Source: SZUA-521 sp041738285
GTDB lineage: Bacteria > Pseudomonadota > Gammaproteobacteria > Pseudomonadales > Azotimanducaceae
Assembly (NCBI GenBank): GCA_041738285.1
Contig: JBGSQB010000127.1
Span: 1-6,203 of the forward strand
DNA length: 6,203 nt
Direction of reading: 5' to 3'
Part shown: positions 1 through 5,734 of the stretch, in pieces
How the letters are laid out: each line of letters opens with the position of its first letter
How positions within the stretch are numbered: position 1 is the first letter of the stretch
Translations under genes and position numbers: made by a program
Notes under the pieces: generated by a model
Databases searched by the model: none
Told to the model about the DNA's origin: nothing
Seen by the model: the letters and a program-made list of their open reading frames with translations, nothing else

Positions 1-39
1 ATCCAGCAGGCGGGCCACGAATTTGAGGCGTTCGTCCAT
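1..39 (-). CDS. Transposase N-terminus, IS481-like (partial, runs off window)
   Basis: Reading leftwards from the ATG at 39-37, the minus strand encodes MDERLKFVARLLD before the window ends. This matches my memory of the N-terminus of IS481-family (DDE, integrase-core) transposases, which start MDER.(K/R)FVA and continue into a helix-turn-helix that binds the IS ends. A strong ribosome binding site, AAGGAG on the minus strand at 54-49, lies 9 nt before the ATG, so the start is well supported. Only 13 residues are visible, so neither the catalytic DDE triad nor the intactness of the element can be judged. The family call rests on this short peptide plus the IS-end-like sequence beside it; another DNA-binding protein cannot be excluded. 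Confidence 0.6.
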   Translation of the reverse strand, partial: MDERLKFVARLLD

Positions 40-58
40 ACGGTCACACTCCTTCCAT

Positions 59-83
59 GGCATTTGGGGTCCCCCCAAATGCC
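59..83. repeat. Perfect 11-bp inverted repeat (hairpin) before transposase RBS
   Basis: GGCATTTGGGG at 59-69 is the exact reverse complement of CCCCAAATGCC at 73-83, with a three-base TCC loop. Read on the minus strand, the hairpin ends 4 nt before the AAGGAG ribosome binding site of the transposase. Neither side has a T tract, so it is not a standard intrinsic terminator. Some insertion sequences use such structures to stop read-through transcription or translation from outside from reaching the transposase; that role here is inference. Confidence 0.75.
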
Positions 84-88
84 TGATG

Positions 89-133
89 TGTAACCTATGT
101 CTCCGGTATCGAGTGTTACCCCTGTATCGGGTA
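89..133. repeat. Two imperfect 20-bp direct repeats at IS end
   Basis: Positions 89-108 and 114-133 match at 15 of 20 bases. Both have the form TGT(A/T)ACC..TGT.TC.GGTA and start 25 bp apart, roughly 2.4 helical turns. Repeated motifs at an IS terminus are plausible transposase binding sites. The alternative is chance similarity of two short GC-rich segments, but the shared TGT, ACC, TGT and GGTA blocks make that less likely. Confidence 0.55.
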
Positions 134-172
134 GCCCATCGGGCCGCGACGGATGCACGCTATCATCCCGAC

Positions 173-1386
173 GTGAACCCGGACGCCGCCATCGATCAAT
201 CCGCTCAGAACTGGACACTGGTTGCGGGCCTGTTCTGCGTGCTGACGGTTTCATCGGGCCTCGGCTTCTACAACCTCTCCCTGTACATGAACGTGCTCGC
301 GTCGCATCGCGCGTTCAGCGTCACCGAAGTGTCGAGCGCGGTCGGCATATTCTTCCTGGCCGCGGCATTGCGGGTCTGGGCATCGGTCGGTGGCTGCAGT
401 TCGGCGAAGCGCGCGTGGTGATGGTGGCGGGTGCGGTACTCGGGGGCATCGCCATCGGCCTCATTGGACTGGTGACGGAGCGTTGGCAGTTGCTCGCGCT
501 CTACGCGATGTTCGGTGTCGGCAACACGGCGGTATCGCTGCTGCCCGCCACCACGCTCGTGACGCGTTGGTTCGATGCACGGCGACGTGCGGTCGCGCTG
601 TCGATCACGTCCACCGGACTGTCGCTCGGTGGCGTACTGTTGACGCCGCTGTCGGTGGTTCTGCTCGAGTCGATGGGTCTGACGCCTGCCATGCTGACGC
701 TCGGCATCGTCTACTGCGTGACCATCGTGCCGTTGGCGCTGTTCACGGTTCGATCGTTTCCGCCGGGCTACACGCGGCCGCAAGCCGGGGCCACGCACAT
801 GTCTGGCGCGACGATCGAGGAGGCGCGGCGCTCGCGATTCTTCATCGTGTTGACCGGCAGTTATGTGCTGCTGATGGGCACCCAGGTCGCGGGAATCGCG
901 CACCTCTACAATCGGGGCGTCGAGATCGTCGGGCCGATCGAAGCATCGATTGCGGTATCGGTGCTTGCGTCGATGTCGATCCTCGCGCGGCTGGCAGGCG
1001 GCTGGCTGCTTGCGCACCTGCCGATGATGCGTTTCACCTTTGCCAACATGGCGGGCCAGGCGGTGGGGCTCGCAATCCTTGCCGATCCCGGTTCGGCCGC
1101 GATGCTGTGGTTTGGTGCCGGCATCTTCGGCTGCACGGTCGGTAACCTCCTGATGCTGCAGCCGTTGCTGCTGGCACACGCATTCGGGCCGCGCGACTAT
1201 CCGCGGGTCTTCGCGTTGAGTCAGGGCGTCAGCACGCTCGGCATCGCGGCGGGGCCGGTGTTGATGGGCATGCTGTATGGTGTTGGCGGCTACGCCCTTG
1301 CTTTTTCGGCCGGCGGCGTCACATCGGGGGTTGCGCTTGCGGTTCTGTTGACCGCGGGGCGGATGCCGGAAGGAGAGCGCGCATGA
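173..1386 (+). pseudogene. MFS transporter, OFA/monocarboxylate-like, with -1-base frameshift
   Basis: This is a major facilitator superfamily inner-membrane transporter, about 404 residues and 12 helices if the frame is restored. Residues from the GTG at 173 (MNPDAAIDQSAQNWTLVAGL...) give helix 1 and part of helix 2 in frame 2, ending ...SAVGIFFLAA near 361. The continuation, GIAGLGIGRWLQFGEARVVM, is in frame 1 from about 364 to the stop at 1384-1386. Without a shift, frame 2 stops at 419-421 after 82 residues. Inserting one G in the GCGGC at 362-366 restores a smooth sequence. Features such as LPATTLVTRWFDARRRAVALSIT and FGPRDYPRVFALSQGVSTLG resemble OFA/monocarboxylate transporters; the substrate is unknown. 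The span 173-1386 is 1214 bp, one short of a multiple of three. GTG 173 is the only reasonable in-frame start after the IS end, but it has no clear Shine-Dalgarno. A sequencing error is as likely as a real null allele. Confidence 0.8.
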
Positions 1387-2735
1387 AGGTTCGAGGAAGG
1401 ATTCTCGCAGGGCTTGCGGTAGTGCTCTTGCCTTTGTCCGCGCACGCGGCACTGCCCGCTGGCGGCACCGTGCCGACGCTTGCGCCGATGCTCGAGCGGG
1501 TCACGCCGGCGGTCGTCAACATTTCGACCTTCACCACCGTGCAGATGCGCAATCCGCTGCTGGACGATCCATTCTTTCGCCGCTTCTTCAACGTCCCAGG
1601 GCAAGGGCGAAGGTACAAGCGAACGCAGGCCGCAGGCTCCGGGGTAATCGTCGATGCCGCCAATGGCTACATCGTCACCAACCATCATGTGGTTGACCGG
1701 GCGGACGAGATTGCGGTGACGCTGTCAGATGGTCGCAGCCTGTCGGCCACATTGGTCGGCACCGACGCCCAGGTCGATCTTGCGGTGCTGAAGGTGGCCG
1801 ATGCCGACCTCGACGAGATCGATTTCGCCGACTCGTCCAAGGTGCGCGTTGGCGACTTTGCGGTCGCGATCGGCAATCCATTTGGTCTCGATCAAACTGT
1901 GACCTCCGGCATCATCAGTGCGCTCGGTCGCAGTGGTCTGGGTATCGAGGGCTACGAGGATTTCATTCAGACCGATGCTTCGATCAATCCGGGCAACTCG
2001 GGCGGGGCGCTCGTCAACCTCGACGGTGAACTCGTGGGCATCAATACCGCGATTCTGGCGCCCGCAGGCGGTAATGTTGGGATCGGTTTTGCCATTCCGA
2101 GCAACATGGTCGCGGTGATCATGAATCAGCTGATCGCGCATGGTGAAGTGCGCCGCGGACGCATCGGTGTGTCCGTGCAGGCGATGAACGAGGAACTGGC
2201 ACAGGCATTCGACGTCGACTGGCGGGAAGGCGTGGTCGTCGTCGAAGTAGAAGCGGACAGCGCGGCCGGCAAGGGTGGCATCGTGCCGGGTGACATCATC
2301 GTCAAAGTCAACAATCGCGACATTCGCAAGATCGTCGATTTTCACAGTGAATCCGCCGTGATGATGGTGGGCGATGCGATCGAAGTCACGGTGCTCAGGG
2401 AGGGTCGACGCAAGAAGCTGACGCTCGCGATCTCCGCCGACTCCTACGAGCAACAGAGTGGTGAGCGGGTCGATCCGCGACTGCGCGGCGTCGAACTGCA
2501 GAACTTTCGTGCCGAGGGCGACCCGTCGATGGGCGCGGGCGTGCTGGTAACCGAAGTCGAGGAAGACAGCGCCGCGTTCTCGTACGGGCTGCGGGCAGGG
2601 GACGTGATCGTCGCCGCGAATCGTCAGGCGACGCGCAACATCTCGGAACTCACCGAAGGAACGCGCAGGTCGAGTCGTCAGCTGTTGCTGCGCGTCTATC
2701 GCGCTGGCGAGTTTGGCTACATCGCCATCCAATGA
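1383..2735 (+). CDS. degQ: Periplasmic serine endoprotease, DegQ/DegP (HtrA) family
   Basis: This is a 450-residue HtrA-family protease that degrades or chaperones misfolded envelope proteins in the periplasm. A signal peptide (residues 1-22, ending SAHA) is followed by a trypsin-like domain at about 35-250 with the full triad: H102 in TNHHVV, D132 in VDLAVLKV and S206 in GNSGGA. Two PDZ domains follow, at about 255-352 and 365-448, each with the (P/A)GD(I/V)I motif. The LA loop between the N-terminal strand and GSGVIV is short, which favours DegQ over DegP of E. coli. Length is normal and no key residue is missing. The start is supported by GGAAGGAG at 1368-1375, 7 nt before the ATG. The ATG overlaps the MFS stop (ATGA at 1383-1386), suggesting co-transcription and coupling, though its own strong RBS should allow independent translation. 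A sigma-E promoter was not recognised. The exact subfamily (DegQ, DegP or MucD-like) is less certain than the family. Confidence 0.93.
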   Translation: MKVRGRILAGLAVVLLPLSAHAALPAGGTVPTLAPMLERVTPAVVNISTFTTVQMRNPLLDDPFFRRFFNVPGQGRRYKRTQAAGSGVIVDAANGYIVTNHHVVDRADEIAVTLSDGRSLSATLVGTDAQVDLAVLKVADADLDEIDFADSSKVRVGDFAVAIGNPFGLDQTVTSGIISALGRSGLGIEGYEDFIQTDASINPGNSGGALVNLDGELVGINTAILAPAGGNVGIGFAIPSNMVAVIMNQLIAHGEVRRGRIGVSVQAMNEELAQAFDVDWREGVVVVEVEADSAAGKGGIVPGDIIVKVNNRDIRKIVDFHSESAVMMVGDAIEVTVLREGRRKKLTLAISADSYEQQSGERVDPRLRGVELQNFRAEGDPSMGAGVLVTEVEEDSAAFSYGLRAGDVIVAANRQATRNISELTEGTRRSSRQLLLRVYRAGEFGYIAIQ

Positions 2736-2757
2736 CGTGCGGTGCGACCTGCCCCGT

Positions 2758-2786
2758 TTGATTCTGCGCGACCGGGCGAGTAGCTT
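2758..2786 (+). promoter_or_regulatory. Possible weak sigma-70 promoter for dodecin gene
   Basis: TTGATT at 2758-2763 and TAGCTT at 2781-2786 are separated by 17 bp in the 82-bp gap between the protease and the dodecin gene. The -35 matches consensus at 4 of 6 bases and the -10 at 3 of 6. This is weak evidence, but the spacing and position, with a predicted leader of about 25 nt ending in the dodecin RBS, make it a reasonable candidate. The dodecin could equally be transcribed from upstream. Confidence 0.25.
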
Positions 2787-2817
2787 CGATTGGCACACAC
2801 CGCAAGGGAGAGAGGAA

Positions 2818-3045
2818 GTGGCAAAGGCAAAAGCAGCTGGCAGCAGCGTCTACCGCGTCACCGAACTCATCGGCAGCAGTTCGGTTTCCTGGGAAGATGC
2901 GGCCAAGCAGGCCGTAGAGACCGCCGCCAAGACGCTGCGCGATCTGCGCGTGGCGGAGGTCACCGAGACTGATCTGGTGATCGAAGGTGGCAAGGTCGTG
3001 GCGTACCGCGCCAAGGTGAAGCTGTCGTTCAAGTATCAGCCATAG
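2818..3045 (+). CDS. Dodecin, flavin-binding dodecamer protein
   Basis: This 75-residue protein matches the bacterial dodecin family (COG3360), small cytoplasmic proteins that assemble into hollow dodecamers, bind flavins (FMN in bacterial members) and are thought to store or buffer them. The whole protein is one beta-alpha-beta-beta unit: strand VYRVTELIGSS (11-21), the flavin-stacking tryptophan W25 in SVSWEDAA, helix to about 43, then strands RVAEVTETDLVIEGGKV and YRAKVKLSFKYQP. The GTG at 2818 is chosen because GGGAGAGAGGAA lies just upstream and because dodecins begin a few residues before the first strand. A longer in-frame reading from ATG 2713 would overlap the protease gene and add 35 residues foreign to the family. 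It follows the protease by 82 bp in the same direction and converges with the alcohol dehydrogenase gene. Confidence 0.92.
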   Translation: MAKAKAAGSSVYRVTELIGSSSVSWEDAAKQAVETAAKTLRDLRVAEVTETDLVIEGGKVVAYRAKVKLSFKYQP

Positions 3046-3075
3046 CTGATTCTCGACGATCTCGAGCCCGGCGTG

Positions 3076-3100
3076 GCCGGCGCGCAGGTGCGCGCTCGGC
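3076..3100. terminator. GC-rich stem-loop between convergent genes (possible bidirectional terminator)
   Basis: GCCGGCGCGC at 3076-3085 pairs with GCGCGC at 3090-3095 and CGGC at 3097-3100, leaving an AGGT loop and one bulged T at 3096, so 10 base pairs. It lies 31 bp after the dodecin stop and 12 bp beyond the stop of the convergent alcohol dehydrogenase gene, where a shared terminator is expected. No run of T follows it on either strand, so it is not a textbook intrinsic terminator. Confidence 0.4.
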
Positions 3101-3111
3101 TCGCGCGGGTG

Positions 3112-4194
3112 TTATTCGAACATGATCACAGAACGGGCGACTTCGCCTTTTTGCAACGCATTCAAACCGTCGTTGACGTCTTCGAGCTTGATGCGCCGGG
3201 AGATCATGTCGTCCAGGTGCAGCTTGCCCGACAGATAGAAGTCGACGAAGCGCGGCATGTCCACACGGAAGCGGTTCGAGCCCATGTTGGAGCCTTGGAT
3301 CTTGCGCTCCATCAGGAACTCGGCGCCGTGCAGTTCGATCATCGTGCCGACCGGGATCATGCCGATGATGGTGGCGGTGCCGCCGCGACGCAGCATCTTG
3401 AACGCCTGCTCGGTGGTGGTTTTGAGGCCAATGGCTTCGAATGAGTAGTGAACGCCGCCCTGGGTCATTTCCATCACGGTGCCGATCGGATCCTTTTCCT
3501 TCGCATTCACCACGTCGGTGGCGCCGAACTTGCGTGCGAGTTCCAGTTTCGATGCCACCATGTCGATGGCGATGATGCGACCTGCGCCGGCTATCGCAGC
3601 GCCATTGATGCAGGACAGGCCGACGCCGCCGCAGCCGATGACGGCAACGGTGCTGCCGGGCTCCACCTTGGCCGTGTGAATGACTGCGCCAACACCGGTG
3701 GTGACGCCACAACCGATGAGCGCGGCGCGATCGAGCGGCATGTCCTTGCGGATTTTGACGATGGTGTGCTCGTGCACCAGCATGCGCTCGGCGAACGACG
3801 ACAGATTCAGGAATTGGAATACGGCTTTGTCCTTGGCGGACAGCCGCGGCGGCTTGTCGGGCCCGCGTTGCAGTTCCGGTTCCTGACACAGTGACATGTG
3901 GCCGGTCAGACAGTACTCGCAGTGACCGCAGAACGCCGACAGACAGGTGATGACGTGATCGCCGGGCTGCACGTAGCTCACCGCTGAACCGACCGCCTCG
4001 ACCACGCCGGCGGATTCGTGACCCAGCACCGCCGGCAGCGGGTAGGGGTAGGAGCCATTCTGAAAGTGCAGATCCGAGTGGCAGACGCCTGCGGCAACGG
4101 TACGCACGAGCACCTCGCGCGGACCTGGATCACCCAGCTTCACGTCTTCGATGACCAGAGGTTTATTGACTTCCCGCAGGACTGCTGCCTTCAT
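3112..4194 (-). CDS. Zinc-dependent alcohol dehydrogenase, MDR superfamily (class III/AdhC-like)
   Basis: This 360-residue, presumably cytoplasmic enzyme oxidises alcohols or reduces aldehydes with a nicotinamide cofactor. The N-terminal catalytic domain carries the zinc ligands C38 (GVCHSD), H59-E60 (GHE) and C162 (GCG). The structural zinc lobe has C89, C92, C95 and C103. The Rossmann fold at about 175-300 has GCGGVG at 187-192 followed by D211 in the IIAIDM strand, which predicts NAD(H) rather than NADP(H). Length and all metal ligands are normal. It resembles COG1062 enzymes (glutathione-dependent formaldehyde dehydrogenases and the related NDMA-dependent or acyl-alcohol enzymes); the substrate cannot be fixed from sequence. 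The ATG (complement of 4192-4194) has AAAGGGAG just upstream on the minus strand. The open frame extends further 5' to about 4863 but lies opposite folK there and shows no family similarity. It is transcribed divergently from folK. Confidence 0.93.
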   Translation of the reverse strand: MKAAVLREVNKPLVIEDVKLGDPGPREVLVRTVAAGVCHSDLHFQNGSYPYPLPAVLGHESAGVVEAVGSAVSYVQPGDHVITCLSAFCGHCEYCLTGHMSLCQEPELQRGPDKPPRLSAKDKAVFQFLNLSSFAERMLVHEHTIVKIRKDMPLDRAALIGCGVTTGVGAVIHTAKVEPGSTVAVIGCGGVGLSCINGAAIAGAGRIIAIDMVASKLELARKFGATDVVNAKEKDPIGTVMEMTQGGVHYSFEAIGLKTTTEQAFKMLRRGGTATIIGMIPVGTMIELHGAEFLMERKIQGSNMGSNRFRVDMPRFVDFYLSGKLHLDDMISRRIKLEDVNDGLNALQKGEVARSVIMFE

Positions 4195-4257
4195 CGTGCT
4201 CTCCCTTTGCGGCTCGGCGTCGAGCCGCTTGTAGTGTGGCGAACCAAAGGCTGGAGT
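4195..4257. promoter_or_regulatory. Divergent intergenic region between adh and folK with perfect palindrome
   Basis: This 63-bp gap must hold the start signals of both genes unless folK is read from further inside adh. GCGGCTCG at 4209-4216 and CGAGCCGC at 4221-4228 form a perfect 8-bp inverted repeat around a GCGT loop. On the minus strand it lies immediately upstream of the adh RBS. On the plus strand, weak boxes TTGCGG (4208-4213) and TGTAGT (4230-4235), 16 bp apart, would put the palindrome inside the spacer, a position typical of repressor operators. The palindrome is certain; the promoter and operator roles are inference. Confidence 0.45.
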
Positions 4258-4788
4258 GTGCCAAACGGGCAGGGCAAATACTACTCGCGTGCTGCGCCGG
4301 TCGTGCTGGTCGCGCTCGGCTCCAATCGCGGCGATTCGGCGGTGCTCGTCATCGATGCCATCGAACAACTGCGCCAGTTCGCCGCAAGTGACTTCAACGC
4401 ATCGTCGCTGTGGCGCACGGGTCCGGTGGATTGTCCGCCCGGGGCGGATGATTTCATCAATGCGGTGGTGTCGTTCACCCCACTGCCGCGGCTCACGCCG
4501 GAACTGCTTTTGGCGGAGTTGAAAGCGCTGGAACGGGTGTTTGGCCGCGCCGATGTGCATGAGAAGAACGCACCGCGCGAGATGGATCTGGATCTTCTGT
4601 GTTTCGGGCAGGCGCGGCGGGACTCCGACGTATTCACACTGCCGCACCCCCGTGCACACCTGAGGAGGTTCGTGCTGACGCCTGCCGCGGAGGTGGCCGC
4701 TGACCTTGTCTGGCCTGGCACTGGGCGCACTGTCGCACAGTTGCTCGATGCGTTGCCGAACGCGGAGCGGGTCGTGCAGTTGGCGTGA
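4258..4788 (+). CDS. folK: HPPK, 6-hydroxymethyl-7,8-dihydropterin pyrophosphokinase
   Basis: FolK transfers pyrophosphate from ATP to 6-hydroxymethyl-7,8-dihydropterin, the step before dihydropteroate synthase in folate synthesis, in the cytoplasm. With GTG 4258 the protein has 176 residues, slightly longer than the E. coli enzyme. Family landmarks are VALGSNRGD (18-26), SSLWRTGPV (49-57), DDFINAVV (64-71), the signature APREMDLDLL (105-114) with the magnesium-binding aspartates D110 and D112, and PHPRAHLRRFVLTPAAEV (129-146). The start is uncertain: GTG 4258 has AAAGG 7 nt upstream, while GTG 4303 would give MLVALGSN, closer to the usual family N-terminus but without a visible RBS. The frame is open back to 4018, but that part lies opposite adh and is not FolK-like. 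Usual partners such as folB or panB are not adjacent; an exported protein gene follows after 31 bp. Confidence 0.92.
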   Translation: MPNGQGKYYSRAAPVVLVALGSNRGDSAVLVIDAIEQLRQFAASDFNASSLWRTGPVDCPPGADDFINAVVSFTPLPRLTPELLLAELKALERVFGRADVHEKNAPREMDLDLLCFGQARRDSDVFTLPHPRAHLRRFVLTPAAEVAADLVWPGTGRTVAQLLDALPNAERVVQLA

Positions 4789-4819
4789 TAGGATCGAATG
4801 AAAGTACCACGAGACCAGC

Positions 4820-5734
4820 ATGGGGAGCGGAAGAACAGGCTCGGGTATTCGATCGGAACTCATTTCAGCACTGTTGCTGATCGGGTTCGCCTGGCTGTGC
4901 CCTCCCGCGCACGCCTACGAAGGCCCCATCCACCAGCAGATCACGTTCATTGCCGCCCGGCACCTGAACGAGTGCTTGTTGGCTACATCCATTCCGCGCC
5001 TTGCGCCACTCGAGGTGCGCTACGTTGCCCGCGCCAACGTGCGTCAGGAAGAGAGCGGCTGGTTGCGCGGCACCTACCGGTCCGACTTCTACGACCGCGC
5101 CGCGCAGGACGAACGCAACTTCCTCTGGTTCGTCGACACGCGCGTACATGAGCAGTATCGAGAGATCGGCGAAGAGTTGATCGCTGCCGAAAGCACGGCC
5201 GATCGCTACTCGGGCCTTGGCAGAGTGATCAACATTCTGCAGGACATGACGTCACCGGCGCATGTCGTGCCTGTGTACTTCACCCGCTGGTGGCGGTTCA
5301 ACGTGTCCGATCGCTTCAACGAATTCGCCATCGATGATGAGCGCATCGTGGCCGAACTCGACGGCGACTGCGCGCAACTCATGATGGCGGGCGACACGAC
5401 GCTGGAGCAACTGCTCGTGGATGCTGCCAACGCCACCTTGGCGGCTGTGCAGAGTCCGATCGAAGGGTTACCGACGACGTGGCAGTCGTACTGGCGGTTG
5501 GCGGAGAATCCGGCCGACTTCGGCGAGTACGGCGTCGCCGGCAATCAGTTTGGTCGCAGCGTGCAGTTCGACTGCGGTGACGAGCGCTGCGTGCTGCTCG
5601 ACAAAGACCCGTTGTACAGTGCATTCGCGCTCGCGCGCCACCTCGAAGCGGTCAGAGTCACGGCGCGCGCGCTGCTCATGGAGCAGCGCCGCTATGGCAC
5701 CGTCGCGGACGCGCGCAGCACGCAGGTGCCATGA
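4820..5734 (+). CDS. Exported S1/P1 nuclease / zinc phospholipase C-like protein
   Basis: This 304-residue protein has a signal peptide (residues 1-32, ending AHA) and a mostly helical mature part beginning YEGPIHQQIT. S1/P1 nucleases begin their mature chain with Trp1 and have His6 as zinc ligands; here the predicted mature residues are Tyr1 and His6 (Y33, H38). A second family-like motif, GRVINILQDMTSPAHV (134-149), fits HxxxDxxxxxH with N138 in place of the first His and D142 and H148 kept. The next ligand pair, usually HxxxE/D, may be D164 and E168 in SDRFNEF. The match is by motif only and overall similarity is low, so activity (nuclease, phospholipase or neither) is unknown. Other visible features are WW at 157-158 and a C252-C257 pair possibly disulfide-bonded. 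ATG 4820 is the first start after an in-frame stop at 4799-4801 and lacks a strong Shine-Dalgarno. It follows folK by 31 bp and overlaps the next gene. Confidence 0.7.
   Translation: MGSGRTGSGIRSELISALLLIGFAWLCPPAHAYEGPIHQQITFIAARHLNECLLATSIPRLAPLEVRYVARANVRQEESGWLRGTYRSDFYDRAAQDERNFLWFVDTRVHEQYREIGEELIAAESTADRYSGLGRVINILQDMTSPAHVVPVYFTRWWRFNVSDRFNEFAIDDERIVAELDGDCAQLMMAGDTTLEQLLVDAANATLAAVQSPIEGLPTTWQSYWRLAENPADFGEYGVAGNQFGRSVQFDCGDERCVLLDKDPLYSAFALARHLEAVRVTARALLMEQRRYGTVADARSTQVP

Larger units (their letters stand above)
40..140 (-). mobile_element. Terminal non-coding region of an IS481-like element
   Basis: This stretch separates the transposase start from the MFS gene. On the minus strand it contains, in order, paired repeats with a TGT(A/T)ACC core (133-89), an 11-bp perfect inverted repeat (83-59) and the transposase Shine-Dalgarno (54-49). 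From memory, IS481-type ends carry TGTTACC/TGTCTCCGG-like sequences, which is why I assign the region to the element. The exact outer boundary cannot be fixed from one end; a CA dinucleotide at 137-138 would suit the TG...CA ends of this family. The opposite IS end and any target duplication lie outside the window. Confidence 0.5.

Noticed and set aside
23..172. N-terminal extension of the transporter from ATG 23
   Set aside because: It would cross the transposase start, hairpin and IS end; the sequence is not transporter-like until after GTG 173.
97..360. Open frame 1 upstream of the MFS body, starting at ATG 97
   Set aside because: The residues before about 364 in this frame are Arg/Ser/Pro-rich and not membrane-like, whereas frame 2 gives clear transporter helices. 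The ATG also lies within the IS end.
268..1452. 394-residue minus-strand open frame opposite the transporter
   Set aside because: Composition is dominated by Arg, Gln, His and Asp, typical of the antisense frame of a GC-rich gene; no domain is recognisable.
1725..2798. 357-residue minus-strand open frame opposite the protease
   Set aside because: It is an antisense shadow of a strong HtrA gene, with no recognisable motif and no RBS supporting it.
3052..3066. Small inverted repeat CTCGA/TCGAG after the dodecin stop
   Set aside because: Only 5-bp arms around a 5-nt loop; too weak next to the much stronger stem-loop at 3076-3100.
4018..4257. N-terminal extension of FolK from ATG 4018
   Set aside because: It lies opposite the 5' end of the dehydrogenase gene and would add about 80 residues absent from the family.
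4195..4863. 5' extension of the alcohol dehydrogenase frame to 4863
   Set aside because: The family N-terminus (MKAAVL...) starts at 4194 with an RBS; the extension lies opposite folK and has no family similarity.
4798..5151. 117-residue plus-strand frame starting at ATG 4798
   Set aside because: Arg/Pro/His-rich out-of-frame reading of the exported S1/P1-like gene, which has a proper signal peptide in its own frame.
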